Shown here: positions 1 to 8,215 of the stretch, piece by piece | How the letters are laid out: the number at the start of each line of letters is the position of its first letter | How positions within the stretch are numbered: the first letter of the stretch is position 1 | Source of the DNA: Bradyrhizobium sp. 149 | Lineage (GTDB): Bacteria; Pseudomonadota; Alphaproteobacteria; Rhizobiales; Xanthobacteraceae | DNA: 64,000 nucleotides | Assembly (NCBI RefSeq): GCF_023073915.1 | Contig: NZ_JADPKK010000022.1 | Coordinates: 186,001 to 250,000 of the forward strand | Reading direction: 5' to 3' | Made by a program: the position numbers and the translations under genes | Notes under the pieces: model-generated | What the model was told of the DNA's origin: nothing | Databases searched by the model: none | What the model saw: the letters and a program-made list of their open reading frames with translations, nothing else

Positions 1-447
1 GCGGCCAAGCAGCGTGGCGTCATGTTCGACGTCGGTCACGGCGGCGGCAGCTTCGATTTCACCGTAGCGGAAGTGGCGATCCCCGGTGGATGCGCTCCGG
101 ACACGATCTCGTCCGATATTCACGTCTTCTCCGGCAACTCGCCGGGCATTCCGTTCCTGCCCAACGTGATGAGCAAGTTCATGACGCTCGGCTTTACGCT
201 GGAGCAGGTGGTCGCGATGGCCACCACGGCCCCGGCGAAAATCATCAATCGCGCGCCGAAGATCGGCACTTTGCAGGTCGGTGCGCCCGGCGATGTCGCC
301 ATCATGGAGCTGGTGGAGGGGCCGGTCAGCTTCGTCGACACCCGCAACAACAAGAGGGACGGGAAGGCCTATCTCAAGCCGATCCAGACCGTCATCAACG
401 GGGTTCCCTTCGGCCGGCCGTATCAGGCGCCATTCGCAGTGAGATAG
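1..447 (+). CDS. Amidohydrolase/deacetylase-family metallohydrolase, C-terminal part
   Basis: The frame is open from the first base of the window, so only the last 148 residues are present and the true start lies upstream. The fragment carries a DVGHG segment and an SSDIH segment, which fit the late strands of an amidohydrolase TIM barrel where an Asp acts as catalytic base. It ends with the usual small beta-domain pattern (APAKIINR, then GTLQVGAPGDVAIMEL). Relatives are annotated as dihydroorotase-like or D-aminoacylase-like deacetylases acting on C-N bonds. The substrate cannot be read from this fragment. The next gene is convergent, 46 bp away, so this is the last gene of whatever operon it belongs to. 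Confidence 0.8.
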   Translation, partial: AAKQRGVMFDVGHGGGSFDFTVAEVAIPGGCAPDTISSDIHVFSGNSPGIPFLPNVMSKFMTLGFTLEQVVAMATTAPAKIINRAPKIGTLQVGAPGDVAIMELVEGPVSFVDTRNNKRDGKAYLKPIQTVINGVPFGRPYQAPFAVR

Positions 448-493
448 CGAGCCGGGCAAGGGCCGGACAGGTGACAAGACGGCAGAGCAACGG

Positions 494-1732
494 CTAGGAC
501 GCTGCGACACTTACCTTGATGCGGACGGGCCGTGGAGGGCGCAGTCCTCTGCCCAGTGCCGGGCGGCGGGAGACCGGTTGTTTGGCCGGTAGCCTGCCGA
601 GGTGCGAGACGGTTTGCATCAGCGCGGATCTGACGGCGGGCTCGATCTTCGCGCAGATGAACCAGCAGACCAGCACGAGCATGCCCAGCGCGATCCATAC
701 CGCCGAGGTGGCATCGAGGCCGGCATCGACCAGGGCACGAATGATCGCCGTGCCAATGACGTTGTGAGTGAGATAGAGCGGATAGGTGATCAGTCCGAGC
801 GTTCTCAAAGAGGCTGGTGCTTCAGGAGAAGCTCTGCCCGCAGAGCGCCTGCTCCGGTTCGCGGCAACGGCGATGAAGAGCACCGCGGCCGCCCAGACCA
901 TGATCGGCACGAGAGCCGATTGATCCGCGATGGCGGGGATGGACGACAAAAAGAACGAGGCAAAGAAGTAGATCTCTGCGGCGCCCGAAAGAAACGTGAC
1001 GGCAATGGCGACCTGTTCGAGCGTGGTCAATTCTCTGTTTGCGGAAATGAACAGCCAGATCCCGAGCGCAAAGAAGCAGCCATGGCTCAGCAGGAATGCT
1101 GCGCATGGCACCCGAAACATCAGGATGACCAGATAAGGCAAGTCGGATGGCGTCATGCATGACAGTACGAGCAACGCGACGGCGTTGAAAATTGCGCTGT
1201 AGATGGTGAGACCAAAGGCCAGGTGTCGCAGCGTGACCTTCTTCGTGAGCATAGCGCAGAACACGAGTCCATAGAACGCTGTTTCGGCGGCCAGCGTCCA
1301 ATAGACTTCGTCAAGCCATTGGCCGGTGACGCCCTTGGGGACCATCAGCATGGCGTGGATGTAGGGCAGGATGAATTCGGATGCCGGTCGGCTCCCGAAG
1401 AGAAGCAGGACGAGCAAGGTCGCGGTGGCGCAAATCCAGACCGCCGGATAAAGCCTGAGTGCGCGACCAAGAAGAAACTCGCCCGGCGAAGAATTGCTCG
1501 CGGAATTCGCGATGACGAAACCCGAAATGACGAAGAAGATTTCAACGCCGACCCAGCCGAACCATGTGTAGGGCGCGGCGGAGGGGTAGAGCACATCGGC
1601 GGCGACGGTGCGCTCGAAGCCCGGGACGCCAATCGAGGCCCAGGCCGAGGACCAGAACATCTGGTGAAAGATCGCGACCCCGAGGGCGGCGGCGAAGCGC
1701 AGCGGATCCAGCAACGGCAAATGGCTCTTCAC
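494..1732 (-). CDS. Acyltransferase-3 family membrane protein (OafA/YrhL-like)
   Basis: A 412-residue integral membrane protein starting at a GTG. The N-terminus holds the family's R-x10-H arrangement (LDPLRFAAALGVAIFHQMFW, Arg12 and His23), followed by about ten hydrophobic segments such as WFGWVGVEIFFVISGFVIA. Members O-acylate sugars of lipopolysaccharide, exopolysaccharide, Nod factor or peptidoglycan at the inner membrane. There is no glycan gene cluster around it, so the acceptor is unknown. The C-terminal 40 residues are basic and probably cytoplasmic. No good Shine-Dalgarno precedes the GTG, so the start is less certain than the family. Confidence 0.85.
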   Translation of the reverse strand: MKSHLPLLDPLRFAAALGVAIFHQMFWSSAWASIGVPGFERTVAADVLYPSAAPYTWFGWVGVEIFFVISGFVIANSASNSSPGEFLLGRALRLYPAVWICATATLLVLLLFGSRPASEFILPYIHAMLMVPKGVTGQWLDEVYWTLAAETAFYGLVFCAMLTKKVTLRHLAFGLTIYSAIFNAVALLVLSCMTPSDLPYLVILMFRVPCAAFLLSHGCFFALGIWLFISANRELTTLEQVAIAVTFLSGAAEIYFFASFFLSSIPAIADQSALVPIMVWAAAVLFIAVAANRSRRSAGRASPEAPASLRTLGLITYPLYLTHNVIGTAIIRALVDAGLDATSAVWIALGMLVLVCWFICAKIEPAVRSALMQTVSHLGRLPAKQPVSRRPALGRGLRPPRPVRIKVSVAAS

Positions 1733-1871
1733 GGGAACGGACCAGGTTCATGCAACGATCCCGCTGGAGATATCGAAGCTGGTCATGGCGCACTGCGAGG
1801 TGGGTCACACTGGGTCCGCCGTAGTCGAAATGCGCCGATCTTTGAGTGGGTTACGTAGCCCAGCTCTATAT

Positions 1872-1908
1872 CCCGGAGGCGCTGCACCGCGTCCGGGACA
1901 CGAGAGAG
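1872..1908. repeat. Degenerate copy of an intergenic palindromic element
   Basis: It shares the core GTCCGGGACACGAGAG and an upstream CCCGGA half with the fuller element at 2715-2772. It lies downstream of the Cys-rich gene and upstream of the acyltransferase gene. Confidence 0.45.
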
Positions 1909-1949
1909 CTGAAGCTCGACTGCAACAGAAGGCCTGCGGAGAAGAAGAA

Positions 1950-2504
1950 CTAACGCGTGCGTCCTGACCGCTTGAGGTCGGCGACCTTAAACCTGTTGCC
2001 GGCGGCCAGGCTGCTGCAAAACCAGTGGGCTCTGTTTCGAAACTCGCCCAGGAACACCTTCGTCTCGACGCAATCTGTGTAGGATTTATGGGTGATGGTG
2101 TCTCGGCACGTTGGCGAGAAAGGTCCATAGTTCAGACCGCCGCCCGACTCGCTGCATCCAACCCAGGGCTCCTTGCCGTTTGAGAAGCTTGATGCACAGC
2201 CACCGTTGCAACTGCTGGCAACTTTCTCCAGGCTGGCAATCCTCCCCATCACAGAACCCGGCGCGTACGAAGGCGTTCGCGCGCCTGGCCTTTGAGCTGT
2301 TGACGCTGTTCGACGCGGCGCCGTGGTGTTTGCTCCCCGCTCCGACACGTGCGGCCTTGCCACCTGCTTCGGCGCGTCGACCGTGACGGGGGGAATCGTG
2401 GCGGCGGTGCCCGTTGGAATTTGCGACGCTGCCGGCGCGCACAGCAAGATTGTTGACAAGGCAGCGACGGCTGAAGGCACGACAAGGCTTGATGACAATC
2501 TCAT
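1950..2504 (-). CDS. Secreted Cys-rich hypothetical protein
   Basis: A protein of about 184 residues with a clear signal peptide (MRLSSSLVVPSAVAALS, then a hydrophobic run ending CAPAASQ). A Pro/Ala/Arg-rich linker (PPVTVDAPKQ) follows. The last hundred residues form a compact region with at least six cysteines, including SSCNGGCASSF and SPTCRDTITH, so it is probably disulfide-bonded in the periplasm or outside. The ATG at 2504 is chosen because AGGAC lies 6 nt upstream; an ATG at 2510 (MVMRLSS) is possible but too close to that site. The longer frame to 2657 is not supported. No family is recognised. The PPVTVDAP linker resembles those of other Bradyrhizobium secreted proteins. Confidence 0.6.
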   Translation of the reverse strand: MRLSSSLVVPSAVAALSTILLCAPAASQIPTGTAATIPPVTVDAPKQVARPHVSERGANTTAPRRTASTAQRPGARTPSYAPGSVMGRIASLEKVASSCNGGCASSFSNGKEPWVGCSESGGGLNYGPFSPTCRDTITHKSYTDCVETKVFLGEFRNRAHWFCSSLAAGNRFKVADLKRSGRTR

Positions 2505-2714
2505 GACCATGTCCTTGCAAATCCGGGACGGAAATTCCGCCCGGCAAGTGCACGGTAACATACATTTGGAAGCGAGCAACCGTGGGTTGATAGAATATCG
2601 GGCGATGACTCGCTGCGCCGAGCTTAGCTCTCGTGCCCGGACGCAGCGCAGCGTCACTTCGACGGTGTGCTGCAGAGCCGGGGCCCACGTCGCGGCATCG
2701 TACTTGTTGCATTC

Positions 2715-2772
2715 TGGGTCCCGGTCTGCGCAGCAACGCTGGCGCGTTGCAGCGCGCCCGGGACACGAGAGT
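2715..2772. repeat. Intergenic palindromic element (GGTCCCGG...CCGGGACACGAGAG type)
   Basis: The outer arms GGGTCCCGG and CCCGGGACAC enclose an inner GCAACGC/GCGTTGC dyad, giving a stem with an internal loop. It lies between the Cys-rich gene and the rpmG terminator. A shorter related copy is at 1872-1908. Such units are dispersed in Bradyrhizobium-type genomes; that is recollection, not a search. Confidence 0.6.
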
Positions 2773-2779
2773 GCACAAA

Positions 2780-2805
2780 TAAAAACGGGGCCCAGAGGGC
2801 CCCGT
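2780..2805 (-). terminator. Rho-independent terminator of rpmG
   Basis: Read on the minus strand, the 9-bp arms ACGGGGCCC/GGGCCCCGT with a 3-nt loop are followed by five Ts. It starts 38 bp past the rpmG stop codon. Confidence 0.85.
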
Positions 2806-2843
2806 CAAAGTCCGTAACGTTCCGCGATCTTATTCGATCTTGC

Positions 2844-3011
2844 TTACTTGATCTTGGCTTCGCGGAATTCGACGTGCTTGCGCGCCACGGGATCGTACTT
2901 CTTCTTGACCAGCTTGTCGGTCATGGTGCGCGAATTCTTCTTGGCGACGTAATAGAAGCCGGTGTCGGCCGAGGACACGAGCTTGACCTTGATGGTGACC
3001 GCTTTGGCCAT
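2844..3011 (-). CDS. rpmG: 50S ribosomal protein L33
   Basis: The 55-residue product begins MAKAVTIKVKLVSSADTGFY and ends EFREAKIK, the full length and pattern of bacterial L33. L33 is a small basic protein near the E site of the large subunit. It lacks the CxxC pairs of zinc-binding L33, so it is the zinc-independent form. The gene stands alone, with an upstream gap of about 120 bp and its own terminator at 2780-2805, so it is probably transcribed singly. Confidence 0.97.
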   Translation of the reverse strand: MAKAVTIKVKLVSSADTGFYYVAKKNSRTMTDKLVKKKYDPVARKHVEFREAKIK

Positions 3012-3135
3012 GTTCAGAACCTCAGAAATGAAGGGAATCTGGAGCCGGCCAAATGGCCCGCGTTGGCCGGCAACCTAGCCAGAAACCGCCTGATGTCAAG
3101 ATTTTAGGGGGCGAAAACCGCTCAAATCGGCCCGA

Positions 3136-4461
3136 TTACCCCTCGAAGAACCGGTTTTTCGGCCGCGGCAGGCCCAGATTCTCCCTCAAAGTGGGCCCTT
3201 CGTACTCTTTGCGGAAAATCCCGCGCCGCTGCAGCTCCGGCACGACCTTGTCGACGAAATCGTCGAGGCCGGCGGGCAGGAACGGGAACATGATGTTGAA
3301 GCCGTCGGAGCCGCGCCCTACCAGCCATTCCTCCATCTGGTCGGCGATGGTCTTGGCCGTGCCGACGAAGGACAGCCCGCCATAGCCGCCGACGCGCTGG
3401 GCGAGCTGGCGCACCGTGAGTTTTTCCCGGGCGGCGAGATCGACCATGCGCTGGCGGCCGCTCTTGCTGGCGTTGGTCTCGGGGATATCAGGCAATTGCC
3501 CGTCCGGATCGAAGCCGGAGGCGTCGGTGCCGAGAATGACGGACAGCGAGGCGATGGCGCTGTCGTAATGAACGCGGCTGTCGAGCAACGCGCGCTTCTC
3601 CCTGGCTTCATCGACGCTGTCGCCGACCACGACGAAGGCGCCGGGAAGGATCTTGAGGTGCTCCGGGTCGCGGCCGATCTTCTCCATGCGGCCCTTGATG
3701 TCGGCATAAAGCTTTTGGCTGTCGGCGAGGCTGCCGCCGCCGGTGAACACGGCTTCCGCGGTTTCAGCCGCGAGCTGCCTGCCGTCTTCCGATGCGCCGG
3801 CCTGCACGATCAGCGGCCAGCCCTGCACCGGGCGGGCGATGTTGAGGGGGCCGCGCACCTTCAGATATTTGCCCTGGTGGTCGAGCACATGCATCTTCGC
3901 GGGATCGACGAACACGCCGCTTTCGACATCGCGCACGAACGCGTCGTCGGCGAAGGAATCCCAGAGGCCGGTGACGACGTCGTAGAACTCGCGGGCGCGC
4001 TTATAGCGCTCGGCGTGCTCCATGTGATCGTCGAGGCCGAAATTCAGCGCCGCGTCCGGATTTGAGGTGGTGACGATGTTCCAGCCCGCACGCCCCCCGC
4101 TGATATGGTCGAGCGATGCGAAGCGCCGTGCGACGTGATAGGGCTCGTCGAACGTGGTCGAGCCCGTTGCGATCAGGCCGATCCGCTCGGTGACGGCGGA
4201 TAGCGCCGACAGCAGCGTGAACGGCTCGAACGATGTCACCGTGTGGCTGCGCTTGAGCGCGTTGACCGGCATGTTCAGCACGGCGAGGTGATCGGCCATG
4301 AAGAAGGCGTCGAACTTGCCGGCCTCGAGCTTCTGGATCAGCGTCTTGATGTGACCAAAATTGAAATTGGCGTCCGGCCAGGCCCCGGGATAGCGCCAGG
4401 CGCCGGTATGGATGCTGATCGGGCGCATGAACGCGCCAAGCTTGAGTTGCCGTTGTGCCAT
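3136..4461 (-). CDS. LLM-class FMN-dependent monooxygenase (NtaA/SnaA/DszA subfamily)
   Basis: The 441-residue product begins MAQRQLKLGAFMRPISIHTG and is a luciferase-like TIM barrel that uses reduced FMN from a partner reductase to oxygenate small organic, often sulfur- or nitrogen-containing, compounds. Subfamily marks are the FMADHLAVL strand, the SGGRAGWNIVTTSNPDAALNFG loop region (near residue 145) and HLKILPGAFVVVGDS near residue 290. Its length matches NtaA and DszA enzymes. The ATG at 4461 is chosen over upstream in-frame codons because the conserved N-terminus starts there. No reductase is adjacent, so it would rely on a flavin reductase elsewhere. Substrate unknown. Confidence 0.9.
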   Translation of the reverse strand: MAQRQLKLGAFMRPISIHTGAWRYPGAWPDANFNFGHIKTLIQKLEAGKFDAFFMADHLAVLNMPVNALKRSHTVTSFEPFTLLSALSAVTERIGLIATGSTTFDEPYHVARRFASLDHISGGRAGWNIVTTSNPDAALNFGLDDHMEHAERYKRAREFYDVVTGLWDSFADDAFVRDVESGVFVDPAKMHVLDHQGKYLKVRGPLNIARPVQGWPLIVQAGASEDGRQLAAETAEAVFTGGGSLADSQKLYADIKGRMEKIGRDPEHLKILPGAFVVVGDSVDEAREKRALLDSRVHYDSAIASLSVILGTDASGFDPDGQLPDIPETNASKSGRQRMVDLAAREKLTVRQLAQRVGGYGGLSFVGTAKTIADQMEEWLVGRGSDGFNIMFPFLPAGLDDFVDKVVPELQRRGIFRKEYEGPTLRENLGLPRPKNRFFEG

Positions 4462-4576
4462 CGCCCGGTGTCCGTTCTTTGTGTCGTTCGGGAAGACATA
4501 GGCATGCCGTGGAACTCCGCCATCGGGGGAGGCGGGAAGATTATTTTGTTTTTCGCGACGCACTCAGCACATTCGC

Positions 4577-4613
4577 GTCATTCCGGGCTCGCGCTGCGCG
4601 CGCCCGGAATGAC
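4577..4613. repeat. Palindromic element with GTCATTCCGGGC arms
   Basis: A perfect 12-bp inverted repeat, GTCATTCCGGGC/GCCCGGAATGAC, with a 13-nt GC-rich loop. It lies between the end of the Nudix gene and the start of the monooxygenase gene. There is no T-tract, so it is a dispersed palindrome rather than a classical terminator. Confidence 0.7.
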
Positions 4614-4616
4614 AAG

Positions 4617-5381
4617 TCAGCTCAAGATATCCTTCTGCATCTTGCCACCGTAGAAATGGAAGAACGGCACCGGCGCATCGTGGCGGAGCGGGCCGGTGGC
4701 AAGGCGCGCGTCGAGTTCGTTGAGCACGTTGCGGGTCATCGGATGCAGATCGGCGAGCGGCTTTGAGCCGAGCTCGACCCAGACCAGTTCGACAAGCTCG
4801 GCATCAGCATGGATCACGCCCTCGACGCGATGGGCGATCGCGGAGGCGTCCGCGGTGAAGAAGCGCGTGTCGAACCGCTTGACGCGGCCGGGCGGGGTGA
4901 TCGCGCGCGCGATCAGGAACAGGCTGGAAGGATCGGGCAACAGGCCCGCATCCGCGAACGGCTTCCAGGCGCCTTCGAGTTTAGCCACCTTGTCTTCAGT
5001 CTTGCCTTCCGCCTTGCGCCCGAGGCAGAGACCGGTCTCCTCACAGGCCTCGCGGATCGCGGCAATCGCCAGCGATTTTGCGCGCGAGGCCGGCGTCTTC
5101 GGACTGCCCTTGGCGAGATTGGCTTCCAGCTCGGGAGTGATCGGCGCTGCGCACGGCACGCGATAATCGTCCTTGTCGACGCGGCCGCCGGGGAAGACGA
5201 ACTTTCCGGGCATGAACACCACCTTGTCGTGGCGCTTGCCGACCAGGACTTTCGGAATGGCGCCGCTGCGGTCGACCAGGATCAGCGTCGCCGCATCCCG
5301 AGGGCGAAAATAGGGATGGTGGTCGGCTTCCTTGCCCTCGTGGATCTTTGCCTGGTCGGCTGCCTGCGACGTATCCGTCAT
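4617..5381 (-). CDS. Nudix hydrolase
   Basis: A 254-residue protein that cleaves a nucleoside diphosphate linked to some group X, using a divalent metal. The Nudix box is split. The leading Gly pair lies in GKFVFPGGRVDKDDY, and a long insert precedes the catalytic helix AIREACEETGLCLG with the REx2EExG core. This inserted form resembles the NUDT19/CoA-pyrophosphatase-like branch, so acyl-CoA or a related compound is a reasonable guess, not a finding. The ATG at 5381 is preferred to a TTG at 5393, although GAGGA sits only 1 nt from the ATG. It follows the DUF983 gene by 32 bp on the same strand. Confidence 0.85.
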   Translation of the reverse strand: MTDTSQAADQAKIHEGKEADHHPYFRPRDAATLILVDRSGAIPKVLVGKRHDKVVFMPGKFVFPGGRVDKDDYRVPCAAPITPELEANLAKGSPKTPASRAKSLAIAAIREACEETGLCLGRKAEGKTEDKVAKLEGAWKPFADAGLLPDPSSLFLIARAITPPGRVKRFDTRFFTADASAIAHRVEGVIHADAELVELVWVELGSKPLADLHPMTRNVLNELDARLATGPLRHDAPVPFFHFYGGKMQKDILS

Positions 5382-5413
5382 GTCCTCACCCAAACGCTTC
5401 TTGTTTATCTTGC

Positions 5414-5848
5414 TTACACCGGCGGAATACCATCCGTCGGGTTCTCGTCAAACCCGTGCATGCGCAGAGCCCATTGCAATCCGACCACGGCTCCCTTGAC
5501 GGGCTGCAGCAGTGCGAGCGAGGCGACGAAGGTGAAGGGCAGATAGGCCGCGAAGCTGATCCAGACCGGCGTGGTGTAGTTAGTCTCGATCCAGAGGATG
5601 GTGGGCACCACGATGTGGCCGACGATGACGATGACGAGATAAGCCGGCAAATCGTCGGCGCGGTGCGGCGTGACATCGAGGCCGCATTTTGAGCAATTAT
5701 CTGCGGTCTTCAGGAAGGCGCGGAACAGCTTTCCCTCGCCGCAGCGCGGGCAGCGGCCGCGAAACCCGCGCCTCATCGCAGCAAAGACGTCGCGCTTTTC
5801 GACGAGGCCGGTCTCGCGGGTCCATATCTTTGGCGCCGTGCTTACCAC
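5414..5848 (-). CDS. DUF983 zinc-ribbon membrane protein
   Basis: The 144-residue protein has an N-terminal Cys-rich ribbon (GRCPRCGEGKLF and DNCSKCGLDVTPH, about residues 32-62) followed by two transmembrane segments (YLVIVIVGHIVVPTILWI and ISFAAYLPFTFVASLALL). Members occur next to rnr in many alphaproteobacteria. The function is not established; a role in metal handling or cytochrome oxidase assembly has been suggested for relatives. It starts at a GTG overlapping the rnr stop by 7 bp, so it is probably translationally coupled to RNase R. Confidence 0.88.
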   Translation of the reverse strand: MVSTAPKIWTRETGLVEKRDVFAAMRRGFRGRCPRCGEGKLFRAFLKTADNCSKCGLDVTPHRADDLPAYLVIVIVGHIVVPTILWIETNYTTPVWISFAAYLPFTFVASLALLQPVKGAVVGLQWALRMHGFDENPTDGIPPV

Positions 5849-8208
5849 GCCTTGCCCTTCTGGCCCTTACCCTTGCTCTTTCCCTTGCTCTTTCCTTTGG
5901 CCTTTTTGCCCTTACCGGGCTTCGTCTGCTTCTCCGGCTTGCGCTTCTTGTCTGGACTGCGCCCGGGATGCGCCTTGAACGAGGGGCGGCGCTGCGGACC
6001 GGATGGCCTGCGGCCGCGCGGCGCGGTCTCGCCGGACGACGACAGCAGCTCGAAGCGCAGGGCGCCTGCGATGGGAGCTGCTTCGATCAGGCGGACGTCG
6101 ACGACGTCACCAAGCTGATGCATGGTGCCGCTGCGGGTGCCGACCAGCGCGTGGCGGCCTTCGTCATAGTTGAAATATTCCGTACCGAGGGATCGGATCG
6201 GGATCAATCCGTCGGCGCCGGTCTCGGCCAGCTTCACGAACAGGCCGGCGCGCGTGACGCCGGAGACGCGGCCCTGGAAGGTCGCTCCGATACGGTCGGC
6301 GAGGTGATGGGCGATCAGGCGGTCGACGGTCTCGCGCTCCGCCTTCATCGCGCGCCGCTCGGTCACGGAGATATGGGCTGCGACCTCGCCGAGGCTTTCC
6401 GGCGTCTCGCTGTCGGGCAGCGCGCCTTCGCCGAGGCCGAGCGCGCGAACCAGCGCGCGGTGCACGACGAGGTCGGCATAGCGGCGGATCGGCGAGGTGA
6501 AATGGGCGTAGCGGCGCAGGTTCAGGCCGAAATGACCGTAATTCTCCGAGGAATATTCCGCCTGCGCCTGGGCGCGCAGCACGACTTCGCTCACCAGCGG
6601 AAAGTGGTCGTGGCCTTCGAGCTGCGCCAGCACCCGGTTGAACAGGGCCGGGCGCAGCGCGCCACCCTTTGCGAACGGAACGTCCAGCGTCGCCAGGAAT
6701 TCCGCGAGCGCGTGGACCTTTTCCAGGGTCGGCTCGTCATGCACGCGGTAGATCAGCGGCAGCGATTTCTTCTCGAGCATCTCGGCTGCCGCGACATTGG
6801 CGAGGATCATGAACTCCTCGATCAATTTGTGCGCGTCGAGCCTGTCGGGCACGACGACGCGGTCGACCGTGCCGTCGCTCTTGAGCAGGATCTTGCGCTC
6901 GGGCAGATCGAGATTGAGCGGATCGCGCTCGTCGCGCGCGCGCTTGACGCAGGCATAGGCGGCATAGAGCGGCCTCAAAATCGGATCGAGCAGGGGGCCG
7001 GTGGTGTCGTCCGGCTTTCCGTCGATCGCGGCCTGCGCCTGCGCGTAACTCAGCTTCGCCGCCGAGCGCATCAGGATGCGGTGGAAGCTGTGCGATCGCT
7101 TGCGGCCGTCCGGGCCGATCACCATCCGCACCGCGAGCGCGCCGCGCGGCTCGCCCGGCACCAGCGAGCAGAGATTGTTGGAGATGCGCTCGGGCAGCAT
7201 TGGAACGACGCGGTCGGGGAAATACACCGAGTTGCCGCGGTCGAGCGCGTCGCGATCGAGCGCGGTGCCCGGCCGCACGTAGAAGCTCACGTCCGCAATG
7301 GCGACGTTGACGATGAAGCCGCCTCTGTTGTTGGGATCGTCGTCGGCCTGCGCATGCACCGCGTCGTCGTGATCCTTGGCATCCGGCGGATCGATGGTGA
7401 CCAGCGGAACGTCGCGCCAGTCCTCGCGGCCTTTCAGGTTGGCCGGCTCCGCCGCTTCGGCTTCGCGCTCGGCGGCGGGGCGGAATTGTAGCGGGATGTC
7501 GTGCGCGTAGATCGCGATCAGGCTGATCGCCTTCTCCGACTTGACCGAGCCGAGCTTCTCCTTGACCCGGCCCGACGCCAGTCCAAAGCCGCGCGAGCGG
7601 ATGATGTCGACGCTGACGAGATCGCCGTCCTGCGCGCCGTGCATCTCGGTCGGTGCGATGTTCAGCTCGCGGTCGGCGGACTTCTTGTCGACCGGAATGA
7701 TCCGTCCGCCGCCTTCCGGCAGGCTGCGGAAGACGCCGAGGATGCGGGTCTTGGCCTTGTCGAAGACCTTGATGATGTGGCCGCGATAGGCCGGGCCGTC
7801 GGTCTCATCGGAGCGCTCGACCCGCAGCAGCGCGCGATCGCCAACGCCGGCCGCGGTGCCGGGCTTTGGCCGGCGCGGCATTGTGATCAGGATCTTTGGC
7901 GGTTCGCCGCTTTCGACCTCGTCCCATTCGGTGGGGGAGGCGACCAGCTCGCCGTCGTCGTCGCGGCCGGTGATGTCGGCGACCAAGGTCGGCGGCAGGC
8001 TGTCCGGCTCGGAAATCGTGTGGCGCTTCTTCTCGACGAGACCGTCGTCGGCGAGTTCGCGCAGCATGCGCCTGAGCTCGGCGCGATCGGCGTTCTTCAG
8101 CCCGAACTCGCGCGCAATTTCGCGGGTCCCGACCTTTCCTGGATGTGCCTTGATGAAGGCGACGACGGCGTTCCGGTCGGGAAAGCCATGGTCATTCTTG
8201 CGTTTCAC
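5842..8208 (-). CDS. rnr: Ribonuclease R
   Basis: The 788-residue processive 3'-5' exoribonuclease degrades structured RNA and takes part in rRNA quality control and trans-translation decay. In order: an N-terminal winged-helix region, cold-shock folds, the RNB catalytic domain with the acidic cluster in DPPDAKDHDDAVHA (around residue 280), an S1 domain (FQGRVSGVTRAGLFVKL), and a Lys/Gly-rich C-terminal tail (GKGKKAKGKSKGKSKGKG). The GTG start at 8208 is supported by AGAGG 9 nt upstream that overlaps the topA stop region; topA ends 7 bp upstream. It is thus the second gene of a topA-rnr-DUF983 string. Confidence 0.96.
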   Translation of the reverse strand: MKRKNDHGFPDRNAVVAFIKAHPGKVGTREIAREFGLKNADRAELRRMLRELADDGLVEKKRHTISEPDSLPPTLVADITGRDDDGELVASPTEWDEVESGEPPKILITMPRRPKPGTAAGVGDRALLRVERSDETDGPAYRGHIIKVFDKAKTRILGVFRSLPEGGGRIIPVDKKSADRELNIAPTEMHGAQDGDLVSVDIIRSRGFGLASGRVKEKLGSVKSEKAISLIAIYAHDIPLQFRPAAEREAEAAEPANLKGREDWRDVPLVTIDPPDAKDHDDAVHAQADDDPNNRGGFIVNVAIADVSFYVRPGTALDRDALDRGNSVYFPDRVVPMLPERISNNLCSLVPGEPRGALAVRMVIGPDGRKRSHSFHRILMRSAAKLSYAQAQAAIDGKPDDTTGPLLDPILRPLYAAYACVKRARDERDPLNLDLPERKILLKSDGTVDRVVVPDRLDAHKLIEEFMILANVAAAEMLEKKSLPLIYRVHDEPTLEKVHALAEFLATLDVPFAKGGALRPALFNRVLAQLEGHDHFPLVSEVVLRAQAQAEYSSENYGHFGLNLRRYAHFTSPIRRYADLVVHRALVRALGLGEGALPDSETPESLGEVAAHISVTERRAMKAERETVDRLIAHHLADRIGATFQGRVSGVTRAGLFVKLAETGADGLIPIRSLGTEYFNYDEGRHALVGTRSGTMHQLGDVVDVRLIEAAPIAGALRFELLSSSGETAPRGRRPSGPQRRPSFKAHPGRSPDKKRKPEKQTKPGKGKKAKGKSKGKSKGKGQKGKAW

Positions 8209-8215
8209 TTAACCT

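Noticed and set aside
5689..7491. A 600-residue plus-strand frame across RNase R
   Set aside because: Antisense shadow of the RNB and S1 domains; Arg/Ala-rich without motifs.
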